64,000 nucleotides of DNA from Phycisphaerales bacterium (GTDB lineage Bacteria > Planctomycetota > Phycisphaerae > Phycisphaerales > UBA1924): positions 1-64,000 of the forward strand of contig JAJDDD010000008.1 in NCBI GenBank assembly GCA_029260495.1, given 5' to 3'. Position numbers and translations under genes: made by a program. How positions within the stretch are numbered: the first letter of the stretch is position 1; each line of letters opens with the position of its first letter. Shown here one piece after another: positions 19,161 through 27,105 of this stretch. The notes under the pieces were generated by a model that searched no databases, was not told the origin of the DNA, and saw nothing but the letters and a program-made list of their open reading frames with translations.

Positions 19161-19403
19161 CGAAGACTCCTCACCCTGACTCTTCCCACTCACCGAATTC
19201 AAACATCCACCTCCTGCGCTTGAGCGCCGTCCCTATGCAGGGGATATCGACAAAGCGGACTCCCCAGCCGCACACACAATCGCCCGCAGCCCGAAAACCA
19301 TCACAAGAAATCTGCAACGCCCCCCCGATGTCGACCGATCCTCAGTAGCGAGTGCGCGCCGATTCAGCTCGCCCTGGCCTATTCACCACAAACCGGAGCT
19401 GCC

Positions 19404-21896
19404 ATGCCCGCCTCATTGCAGACAACCCCCTCCCTCCGCGAACGACTCACCGACGATCAAGTCCTTGATTCATTGGGAAACCCCATCGATCCTGGTGACG
19501 CCCTGCCCCTGCCCCTCGGCCTGCGCGTCCCGACCATGCTCGTCGAACGTGAACTCAACTACCTCCACTGGCTTGGCGCCTCACTCAAGGGCGCCGGACG
19601 CGTCGTCGAGCTCGGCTGTTTTCTCGGCGGCTCCACCGCCGCCCTCGTCGAAGGCATGAAGCGCTCCACCGCGCCCCACAAACCCGTTCTCGTCTACGAC
19701 GCCTTCGAAGCTCCCAACGACGAAGCCGTCACCAACAGTTGGTGGATGAAGCAGTTCAACCTCGCGCCCGGCGAGAACTTCCGCAAGCGCTACGAAGTCC
19801 TCCACCACAATCGCCTCAATCACCTCACCATCCGTGAAGGCTGGCTCCCGCCCAAAATCTCGCCAGAAGACGAACGAAGCCTCTACCCCGAGCAGGAGCC
19901 CATCGAGCTTCTCTTCATCGACGCCGCCAAAACCTCGGACGTCCATCGCACCATTTTGCGCACCTTCGGACGCCACTTAAAACCCGGCAGCATCGTCGTT
20001 CAGCAAGATTTCGTTGAGATGATGGTCCCCTGGCTCCCCCTCCACATGTGGCAACTGCGCCATGTCTTTGAGCCGCTCGACGCCGTCCGCCGAACACCAA
20101 CCGTCGCATTCCGATGCGTCGCCGACCCCGCTCCCGCCATCGAACAGCTCTGGGCCGAATCGGACCTCCTCGACCCCATCGTCAGGCACAATGCCTGGCA
20201 GCGCGTGCATCAGTATTGGTCTGATGTTGTCGGCCCCAACGCCGCCGGGTTCGTCCACGGCCACGCAGCCCGTCACGCAGAGATGGTCGCTGACGCCGCC
20301 TCCACGGTTGACGCCTCCCGCGCTTACGAAGCGTGGGTCCGCTCCGCCGGATGCGCGCAGGTCTACGTCTCTCCGTTTTGGGATGAATACATCGTCTCAC
20401 TTCACGATCGCCTTCTCAAAACCGTGAGCACGCAATCGCCTCTCTTAGACAGGCTGCGCATTCTTGCCGCCGAGTCCGCTGTGCGCTGTTCCGTCTCGCG
20501 CAAGGAGGATTTGTACGCTCAGGGGTATTGCCTGCCCCTGGAACATCGGGATGAAATTTGGAATGCGGTCAGTGCGCATCTGCAATCTTCCGGTCATCAA
20601 AAAATTGCACTCTTTGGCGCAGGAGCGCATACAACGTGGTTGTTTGAATCGGGATGGCCCAAAGGGAATGTCGAAATCACCTGCATCCTCGACGATTGGC
20701 CCCGCGAAGACTCACTTAATGACATTCCAGTCGTCATGCCCGGCGAAGCTGGCGACCTTCTCAACGGCGTCACTGCAATTGTTCCTTCCTCCGATGCGCA
20801 TGAGTTGCAACTAATCGCCCAGGCCCAGGAACGATTCGGCTCAACTTCTTACGAAATCATTCCTGTTTACACGCGCCCCGGTGTTGCCAGCGAACAATGT
20901 GTCCAAGCGATGGAAGATTACCTGCCAACCGCCTCCGTTGAGGATGATCAGCTCGAAGGCATTCCTCCTTCATTTGTCCCATCCGAGGCGCCAGAGCGCA
21001 CGCAACTGGGGCTTTCTGCAACTCGCTCGTGGACCCATGCCTTCGTGGACAGATTCGCTTCACCACAATGGGCCAGAGGATTTGTCCGATTTTCAGATGC
21101 GTTGTTCCTGTGGGATGTGATCGAGGCAGCCAAACCTCGCCGCGCTGTCGAGATCGGCACAGCGTCAGGCGTCTCAACTGCGGCGCTCATCTCCGCCATC
21201 GCCCATTTCTCCAGGCTTGAAGAAATGGAAGGACAAACACTCGTTTCAACCTTTGATATCGCCTCGCGCTGCTATTTTGATGGAACACGCCCCATCGGCG
21301 CTGCAGTCGCGCAGGTCGTCCCGGATCTTGTGAACTATGTGTCCATACATCCGGGAACAACTGCCATAGACGCTGCAAAACACTTCAACATTGGCCAAAT
21401 TGATTTTGCGTTCATTGACGGCGACCATCGTCACCCTATCCCGACCATCGATCTGATCGCCCTGCTCTACGCCCTCAAGCCCGGCGCCTTCGTCGTCCTG
21501 CATGATGTGGAAATGCAAGCGCTCGGCGCTTCCGTCGGTGCTTCTGGGTGGGACGTCGTCACCGGCGCCGAGCAACTCTTCAAACGCTGGCCTTTCGAAA
21601 AAATCCAGCCCTGCAACGATGATCCGGCGCTCAACAACATCGGCGCCATCCGCATGCCTGCAAACCCCGCCGACGCCGCCGAGTTTCTCGTCACGCTGCT
21701 TCACGAACCCTGGGAAACGCACGAGGCGCCACCTGAAGCAATTGCAGATGCGCTGGAGCCGCTTGGCCTGACCTTAAGTGCTCAAACAAACGAGGCGCAT
21801 GGAGTCGCTAAGAATTTGGGTTGTTCTCAGCGGTGTGTTGAACCCGCTCTACCGCAAAAGCTCAGCACCCCAATGGCGCCTCCTGCGGCAACATAA
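19404..21896 (+). CDS. Two class I methyltransferases flanking a GAGxHT module
   Basis: 830 aa. Residues about 40-220 form a TylF/CmcI-like methyltransferase (VVELGCFLGGSTAALVEGMK; VLVYDAFEAPND; ELLFIDAAKTSDVH; SIVVQQDF). A linker follows, then the Rossmann module at about 395-490 (KIALFGAGAHTTWLF; ITCILDDWP; DIPVVMPGEAG). A second methyltransferase fills about 560-760 (RRAVEIGTASGVSTAALISA; IDFAFIDGDHRHPIPTID; AFVVLHDVE). Members of these families methylate sugar hydroxyls in antibiotic or glycan pathways. The domain order differs from the 17298 protein, so the module has been shuffled. Its 3' end overlaps the convergent oxygenase gene by 35 nt. Confidence 0.88.
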   Translation: MPASLQTTPSLRERLTDDQVLDSLGNPIDPGDALPLPLGLRVPTMLVERELNYLHWLGASLKGAGRVVELGCFLGGSTAALVEGMKRSTAPHKPVLVYDAFEAPNDEAVTNSWWMKQFNLAPGENFRKRYEVLHHNRLNHLTIREGWLPPKISPEDERSLYPEQEPIELLFIDAAKTSDVHRTILRTFGRHLKPGSIVVQQDFVEMMVPWLPLHMWQLRHVFEPLDAVRRTPTVAFRCVADPAPAIEQLWAESDLLDPIVRHNAWQRVHQYWSDVVGPNAAGFVHGHAARHAEMVADAASTVDASRAYEAWVRSAGCAQVYVSPFWDEYIVSLHDRLLKTVSTQSPLLDRLRILAAESAVRCSVSRKEDLYAQGYCLPLEHRDEIWNAVSAHLQSSGHQKIALFGAGAHTTWLFESGWPKGNVEITCILDDWPREDSLNDIPVVMPGEAGDLLNGVTAIVPSSDAHELQLIAQAQERFGSTSYEIIPVYTRPGVASEQCVQAMEDYLPTASVEDDQLEGIPPSFVPSEAPERTQLGLSATRSWTHAFVDRFASPQWARGFVRFSDALFLWDVIEAAKPRRAVEIGTASGVSTAALISAIAHFSRLEEMEGQTLVSTFDIASRCYFDGTRPIGAAVAQVVPDLVNYVSIHPGTTAIDAAKHFNIGQIDFAFIDGDHRHPIPTIDLIALLYALKPGAFVVLHDVEMQALGASVGASGWDVVTGAEQLFKRWPFEKIQPCNDDPALNNIGAIRMPANPADAAEFLVTLLHEPWETHEAPPEAIADALEPLGLTLSAQTNEAHGVAKNLGCSQRCVEPALPQKLSTPMAPPAAT

Positions 21897-22680
21897 TGAA
21901 GTACTGCAGGCTCCGCCTGGGAACACCCTCCGGATTCGGACGCACTCCGTGCCAGCTCTCATTCGTCACAGCAAATGTAAAGAGAATATTAGGCTTGAAG
22001 GGCACTGTCGCCGCTGCCGTGTATCCCTCCCACGCTTCTTCGAACGGTTCGCAGATGTCAACATGGGAGTCAGACTTTACCAACACAGATGCAGCGTTCA
22101 GATCATCGCGCTCTTCTGAAGGCAGATAGAAAATCAAACTCACGATCTTGTAATGAATATCAACGTGCGGCCCAATTCCGTATGAATCCACATCGCTGTG
22201 CAGGTAGATGTGCGGCTCGGCTATTTCACCGAATCGATGCTCCATCAATGGATCAAACTGTCTCAGCACAAATCGCATGAACGACCGAGAGCCAAGATTC
22301 TGTCCCAGGGCTCTCCAGAACGGACGGTCCTGCTCAGGGAGCCCGTCCAGTTGGTCAGGGACGCCAATGCGAAGGCTCAGCCTCTTGGGATATATGTCAT
22401 TAAGTGGCGGCAGATACTTGTCCGCCGGAAAACGACGAATCATTTCTCCATAGAACGCCTTCGGAAACACATCCTCACACACAAAGTGCGGGTACGGCCA
22501 GATGCGTTTCGCTGTGTTCCCCAGTTGATATTTGATGTGCTCACACGGATCGTCGCCTTCGAGTGGAGTCGGCGAGACCAGCGGGTGATGAACCTGCTGC
22601 GGCTGTGCGCACGCACACGAACCACTGCAAGGCTTCTTCGTGGGCTCAATAACGACATGGGAATTGGCGACAGCGCCCAT
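21862..22680 (-). CDS. 2-oxoglutarate/Fe(II)-dependent oxygenase
   Basis: 272 aa. The start at 22680 is chosen for GGAGG 9 nt upstream; an ATG at 22719 is possible. The double-stranded beta-helix core has the iron triad HVD in GIGPHVDIHYK (about residues 171-173) and a distal His in ESWHGVRP (about 242), with the 2OG-binding Arg likely in VPRRSLQYF. The family hydroxylates proteins, sugars or small molecules. A short Cys-rich N-terminal stretch (SGSCACAQP) precedes it. The position between methyltransferase and glycosyltransferase genes suggests glycan or acceptor modification (inference). Confidence 0.87.
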   Translation of the reverse strand: MGAVANSHVVIEPTKKPCSGSCACAQPQQVHHPLVSPTPLEGDDPCEHIKYQLGNTAKRIWPYPHFVCEDVFPKAFYGEMIRRFPADKYLPPLNDIYPKRLSLRIGVPDQLDGLPEQDRPFWRALGQNLGSRSFMRFVLRQFDPLMEHRFGEIAEPHIYLHSDVDSYGIGPHVDIHYKIVSLIFYLPSEERDDLNAASVLVKSDSHVDICEPFEEAWEGYTAAATVPFKPNILFTFAVTNESWHGVRPNPEGVPRRSLQYFIMLPQEAPLGC

Positions 22681-22749
22681 GAGCGAGATCCTCCATGGAG
22701 AGAAAGCGACGGCGACCACTCAACGCAAAAGTGACACACGCCTCCATGA

Positions 22750-25700
22750 TTATCGAGCGCTTGCTGCTGCGGGTTGAATATTTTTACGCCCGCTCCGCAG
22801 TTGGTGCATCCGCAACACCCCACCCGCCGCTTGCCATGCCCGAGCTTCCTCCAAAATGGTCACAGGGGGCGCCGCCATCAGCACGCCAAGAACATCCCCC
22901 GTAACGCCCGCCATCTCGCGCGCCGGCGCCGAAGGATCACTGATTTCAATCACTTCAACACCCTGCCCGAGCGCCGACGCGAAAAAATCTCCGGACCCGC
23001 GATCTGTCAGCGCCGTGACGCGTTTTCCCAACGCCGCATCTTCGCTCAGTTCATCAATCACCGCGGCGCATGACGGCAGATCATCCGCCGGCACATCAAC
23101 TGAATAAATGCGCACGCCCTGTTCGACGATTGGCTGACATGTTCGAAACAGAACCGCCTCCGCCGCACCGCCCACTAGGATCACCGCATCGGGCCTGAGT
23201 TCCGCGATCGCTCGCTCCGGCGACCACGCCGGCAAACCCATGTGCGAATCTCCCGGCTGAGCAACTCTGTCAATAAACCCGACCACGCGAGGCTCGTGCC
23301 CATGTTCAATCCACCGCGCAACCCGCTGCGTGTGCCCCGGCGCTGCGCACAGCGCAATGCGCTCATTTCCCTCAGCATAAACGTCGCCAATCAACCGTTC
23401 GACGGCAACCGCAGCCTTGTCAATGCACAGATTGGGCGACACCGCCACGCCAAGTCCGCTCGCGCGCCACGCATCTATTTCCGATGCCTCCGGCCTTGAA
23501 TCTGCTGCTCGCACGAGCACCGCATCGCAATTGAGAGTCGGACGCCCAAACGCTAGCCTCCGATATCCCCCATGCATCAGTCCATTCCGCAACCATTCAT
23601 CGCAAGCGATCGGATCATCAGGATGCCGGATCACCTTTTCGTCGTTGTGCAGCCGTACTCCAAGATCACTTGGCCTCCGATCTCTCGGCGCCGCGATCAC
23701 TGCATCAAAGACCTGAGCGTATCGCTCCACCATCCGATCGACACCGAGCCCGAGATCCCGCACGCGCGCACACACTGACTGCGAAAGAGCGCACAGGTCG
23801 TCAGTGTGCGCCGCCAGGTGGGCAATCCGATCCGCCATCAACTCCATGTCACCAACAGGCGTGACGATCCCGTCCACACCATCGCGAATCAGGTGTGCAA
23901 GCCCCGACCCAAAAGTTGTGATGCAAGGCGCCACACCAGCGCCCATCGCCTCCAGCATCGCTACGCTCGCTCCCTCACGCTCAGAGACAAGCACGCTGAT
24001 ATCGAGTTCAGCAAGGAACCGTTCCATCTGCGCCGAGTCCAGCCGGCCGTGAACAGTCACTCGTGATGCGCGCGCTTCGTCTGACTGAACTTTTTCAACC
24101 CATTCCGTCAGATCAGGACCATCTCCAACAAGGTGAAACTCATACCCAACCTCGCGACGATTGAGCGCGTCTAGAAGGTCGATCAAGTCAAAAACACGCC
24201 GCCGATCCTGAATAATTGTACCAACAAATCCTATTTTCAAAGGCGAAACACCCATACATGCGGTTCGATCAGTAAGAATAGGCACGCCATACGGAATGTG
24301 AGAAATATCGCTGCCGCGCGCGATCTTCGTCAGCCAGCTTGGCGCCGCTGCTCCGTGCGGACCCGCGAACACCATCGCGTTCCAGCGATCGTACACGCCA
24401 AGATCATCATGCATCGACCACGCGTCATTGTGCGCAACCACAACCGTCTTTGTTCCTTTGGATCGAAGTTGTGCGCATGCTGCGAGGGCAAGATCACCTT
24501 CATTAGGGATCACGATGTCAGGATCTAACTTCTCAAGCGCCTCGACTATGCGCGCAAGTCGGGTATGAGCGCTGTCTGTCAGCTCCAGAGTCACGATGTG
24601 CTGACGCGAGTCCATCTCATCGTAAGGCGCACCTGTTTGCGAATAGTTTTCCGGCGCTGTCGCGACGTGAAGTGTGTGGAAACAATACCCATGTTCTGGA
24701 TGGTTCGTGAATGTTCTGCCAAGTCGGTGCGACCATGTTGTTATCGCGTGCGCCGGCCATGATCGGGAGACGATAATGCTTACCACTGTGCGCAAATTAT
24801 GATTATGTGTGCGCACGATCGTTGGTCCAATTGGCTCAATCGGCGTCGGGGTCTTGTGATTTGTGGCATCAAGCGCTCGATCATTCCGGGCGCTCACGTC
24901 CGCCAGCGCGCGCGCAACACGCTGTGACGCATCTGGAACATGCATCAACGCGAGCAATCGATTTTGTGCTTCAAGATGCTTCTGTGTTGGCGAGAGAAGG
25001 GAGTCGATTACATTAGCTGCCTGTTTCGTGAGTGGCTGGCTCGTTGATTCGACCACAGTTCCAACACCCTGAAGCGCCCGATCAATCGCATTCTGCGCGA
25101 CCTCACACGCGTTCGCGCTTTCTACGAGACGGCGCTCCACGCCGCGCATTTCTTCTGCGTCTATCAGCGGGGCCGGCGTCCATCGCCACGCGGCCGGAAC
25201 CCATAGCGGCCACGGATGCGGGTGAAGCACGCACGTCGGCGTCCGGGCGAGCATCCCCTCAATCGCAATCGTGGACGCGGTTGTGATGAGCGCGTGGGCG
25301 CGCGCAAGCGACGCATCAAGCGGCTGCGTATCCGGTTTGACGTCCAACTCATCGCACAATCCCGCTGTCAGCCGCCAGACTGGTTGGCACGGCATCGTGC
25401 GCATCGCGTCGCGCAGAGCGAAGAGGCACGGCATGATTCGCTGACGCGCAGGCTTACTCCCGGCTGGAAAATTTGCCGTCGCGATTAGCACCTGAGGCGG
25501 ACCTGAGTCATCGGCTTGTGCGCGCAGGTTCACGATGTCAGATGCAAACCCGGTCAGCCGTGGCAGCCCAGTCGCGAGAGCATGATTCCCCATTGCGCCA
25601 AGAATGTCCCTGTGCAATGGACCGGAGCAAAGAACAACATCTTCTGGCGCCGGCCGTAAGTGTTGGAATCCAAGCCACGGATTCATCATCACATTGGCCC

Positions 25701-25989
25701 ACTCGACAACGCCGTCAACCAGCAATACGCTGGGCGCTGCGAGTTGCTGCGCCAGCCGAATCACTCGAGCATGACCATTGTGCGTCAGGTCTGCGCATGC
25801 AACGACGTTCGCCTGCTTGATCACGCACGGATGGGCATGGCCGCCCCAGGCCACCTCTTTGGACCACAGGCGCTCATAGAGCGTATCCAGCCCAAGTTCG
25901 CGCAAAGACTCTGGAACACCGCAGAACTGGTCCATTCGGGCTCGGTAGCCATAAAGCAGTGCGGTGCGAGATTGAGAAATTGGCTCCAC
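22750..25989 (-). CDS. Large multidomain glycosyltransferase with degenerate GAGxHT module
   Basis: 1079 aa with a GTG start at 25989; an in-frame TAA lies just upstream. Residues 1-330 look like a GT-B-type domain of the capsule/CDP-glycerol kind (ALITTASTIAIEGMLARTPT; PLWVPAAWRW). Residues about 400-780 are a GT4 domain (IGFVGTIIQDRRRVFDLIDL; FHLVGDGPDLTEWV; VSEREGASVAMLEAMGAG, with the EX7E pattern in EGASVAMLE). After about residue 860 comes the cluster's Rossmann module in a diverged form (RIALCAAPGHTQRV; VVGFIDRVAQ; GLPAWSPERA; RPDAVILVGG). Such two-glycosyltransferase proteins usually build repeating glycans. It is transcribed toward the oxygenase gene and lies 69 nt upstream of it. 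Confidence 0.83.
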   Translation of the reverse strand: MEPISQSRTALLYGYRARMDQFCGVPESLRELGLDTLYERLWSKEVAWGGHAHPCVIKQANVVACADLTHNGHARVIRLAQQLAAPSVLLVDGVVEWANVMMNPWLGFQHLRPAPEDVVLCSGPLHRDILGAMGNHALATGLPRLTGFASDIVNLRAQADDSGPPQVLIATANFPAGSKPARQRIMPCLFALRDAMRTMPCQPVWRLTAGLCDELDVKPDTQPLDASLARAHALITTASTIAIEGMLARTPTCVLHPHPWPLWVPAAWRWTPAPLIDAEEMRGVERRLVESANACEVAQNAIDRALQGVGTVVESTSQPLTKQAANVIDSLLSPTQKHLEAQNRLLALMHVPDASQRVARALADVSARNDRALDATNHKTPTPIEPIGPTIVRTHNHNLRTVVSIIVSRSWPAHAITTWSHRLGRTFTNHPEHGYCFHTLHVATAPENYSQTGAPYDEMDSRQHIVTLELTDSAHTRLARIVEALEKLDPDIVIPNEGDLALAACAQLRSKGTKTVVVAHNDAWSMHDDLGVYDRWNAMVFAGPHGAAAPSWLTKIARGSDISHIPYGVPILTDRTACMGVSPLKIGFVGTIIQDRRRVFDLIDLLDALNRREVGYEFHLVGDGPDLTEWVEKVQSDEARASRVTVHGRLDSAQMERFLAELDISVLVSEREGASVAMLEAMGAGVAPCITTFGSGLAHLIRDGVDGIVTPVGDMELMADRIAHLAAHTDDLCALSQSVCARVRDLGLGVDRMVERYAQVFDAVIAAPRDRRPSDLGVRLHNDEKVIRHPDDPIACDEWLRNGLMHGGYRRLAFGRPTLNCDAVLVRAADSRPEASEIDAWRASGLGVAVSPNLCIDKAAVAVERLIGDVYAEGNERIALCAAPGHTQRVARWIEHGHEPRVVGFIDRVAQPGDSHMGLPAWSPERAIAELRPDAVILVGGAAEAVLFRTCQPIVEQGVRIYSVDVPADDLPSCAAVIDELSEDAALGKRVTALTDRGSGDFFASALGQGVEVIEISDPSAPAREMAGVTGDVLGVLMAAPPVTILEEARAWQAAGGVLRMHQLRSGRKNIQPAAASAR

Positions 25990-26148
25990 ACTGACTTATC
26001 GACCGAGACTCCTTTTCAGCCTCAGTCTCGCACCGACAGCCGGTTTTACAGAGCGAACTGCCCACCTACGCTGTTCACACGTGTGCGCGACATGGCGCCT
26101 GACGCTGCTTTCTTGCGTTGTCGTCACTGATCCCTTCAACTACTCGCC

Positions 26149-26736
26149 ATGCCTGCCAAAACCAGCACTCGCGAGCGATACACCATCCGACGCCAGGTCT
26201 TCAAGCTCCTCGGCGCCGGCTTTGATATCTACAACCACGACGGCGTGTCTATCGGCTATTGCAAGCAGAAGGCCTTCAAGCTCCGCGAGGACATTCGCAT
26301 TTGCACCAACAAGTCCTGCACGGAGGAACTTCTGCTGATCAGCGCCCGGAGCATTGTTGACTTTGGCGCCTCATACGATGTTCGCCTCCCGACTGGTGAA
26401 ACTATTGGCTCATTCCGTCGCCGCGGTCTCAAGAGCATGTTGCGAGATTCCTGGGGAGTTTTCGATCCTGCTGGCACGGAGATCGCCCGCATCACGGAGG
26501 ATTCCGGAGCCCTTGCAGTGCTTCGCCGCCTTCATGAGGGCTTGGCTGCGTTTATACCCCAGAAACACGGCCTCAAGCTCGTGAGTGGTGAAGAGATCGC
26601 GACCTATCGAACACACTTTAATTTGTTTGTCTACCGCCTCGGCATCAGCGTTCATGATGAACATGAATCCCTCGATGATCTCATGATCCTCGCCGCCGGC
26701 TGCCTCCTTGCCGCTATTGAAGGTCGCCAGGGCTGA
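26149..26736 (+). CDS. LURP-one-related (tubby-like fold) protein
   Basis: 195 aa. It matches the LURP-one/DUF567 pattern closely: YTIRRQVFKLLGAGFDIYN, SIGYCKQKAFKLREDIRI, ELLLISARSIVDFGASYDV, and TIGSFRRRGLKSMLRDSW. The fold is a tubby/phospholipid-scramblase-like beta barrel around a central helix. The bacterial members have no settled function; lipid or nucleic-acid association has been proposed for relatives. It has no signal peptide, so it is cytoplasmic. It stands alone between the glycan cluster and a secreted protease. Confidence 0.85.
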   Translation: MPAKTSTRERYTIRRQVFKLLGAGFDIYNHDGVSIGYCKQKAFKLREDIRICTNKSCTEELLLISARSIVDFGASYDVRLPTGETIGSFRRRGLKSMLRDSWGVFDPAGTEIARITEDSGALAVLRRLHEGLAAFIPQKHGLKLVSGEEIATYRTHFNLFVYRLGISVHDEHESLDDLMILAAGCLLAAIEGRQG

Positions 26737-27105
26737 TTCTCGTCTCGGGGCATCATGTTCTCGAACGGCGATCTTCTTGCAAGTCGGAGTTCAGGCACGT
26801 TGCCAGCCTGGGTGTACACGGTGGCGATGCGACTTCATCAGCCCTGTTTGTTTGGGCATTGATCGGGTTATCTTGCTGGCATGTTCGTCAAACTGCGTAA
26901 AGAGCTTGTTTCATTGCCGCCACGGCCTTTTTTTCTTCCTTGGGAGGGCGGCGGGCGCCCTATGATCGCTGCAAGAGAGAGCGCCACGGACGGGTTTCGG
27001 GGCCAGAAAGAGCAACGGTTGAGTTTGCTACAGAGCGAGTTGCAAAGGCGCAGTGTGATCGCTGCGCCTCAACGCGTAGCGGCGAAGCCATCAGGAGCAA
27101 TGACA
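26737..27105 (+). other. Intergenic region upstream of the dockerin-tailed protease
   Basis: I see no gene here. The open frame of the following protease continues upstream to 26881, but that stretch reads as low-hydrophobicity, non-signal sequence and has no family pattern. It contains a T-run (26929-26936, after GGCC). The Shine-Dalgarno AGGAG for the real start is at 27093-27097. It is probably 5' untranslated or promoter DNA. Confidence 0.5.

Noticed and set aside
10757-25989. The glycan cluster as a prophage or mobile island
   Set aside because: No integrase, transposase, tRNA-end attachment repeat or phage structural gene was seen at either border.
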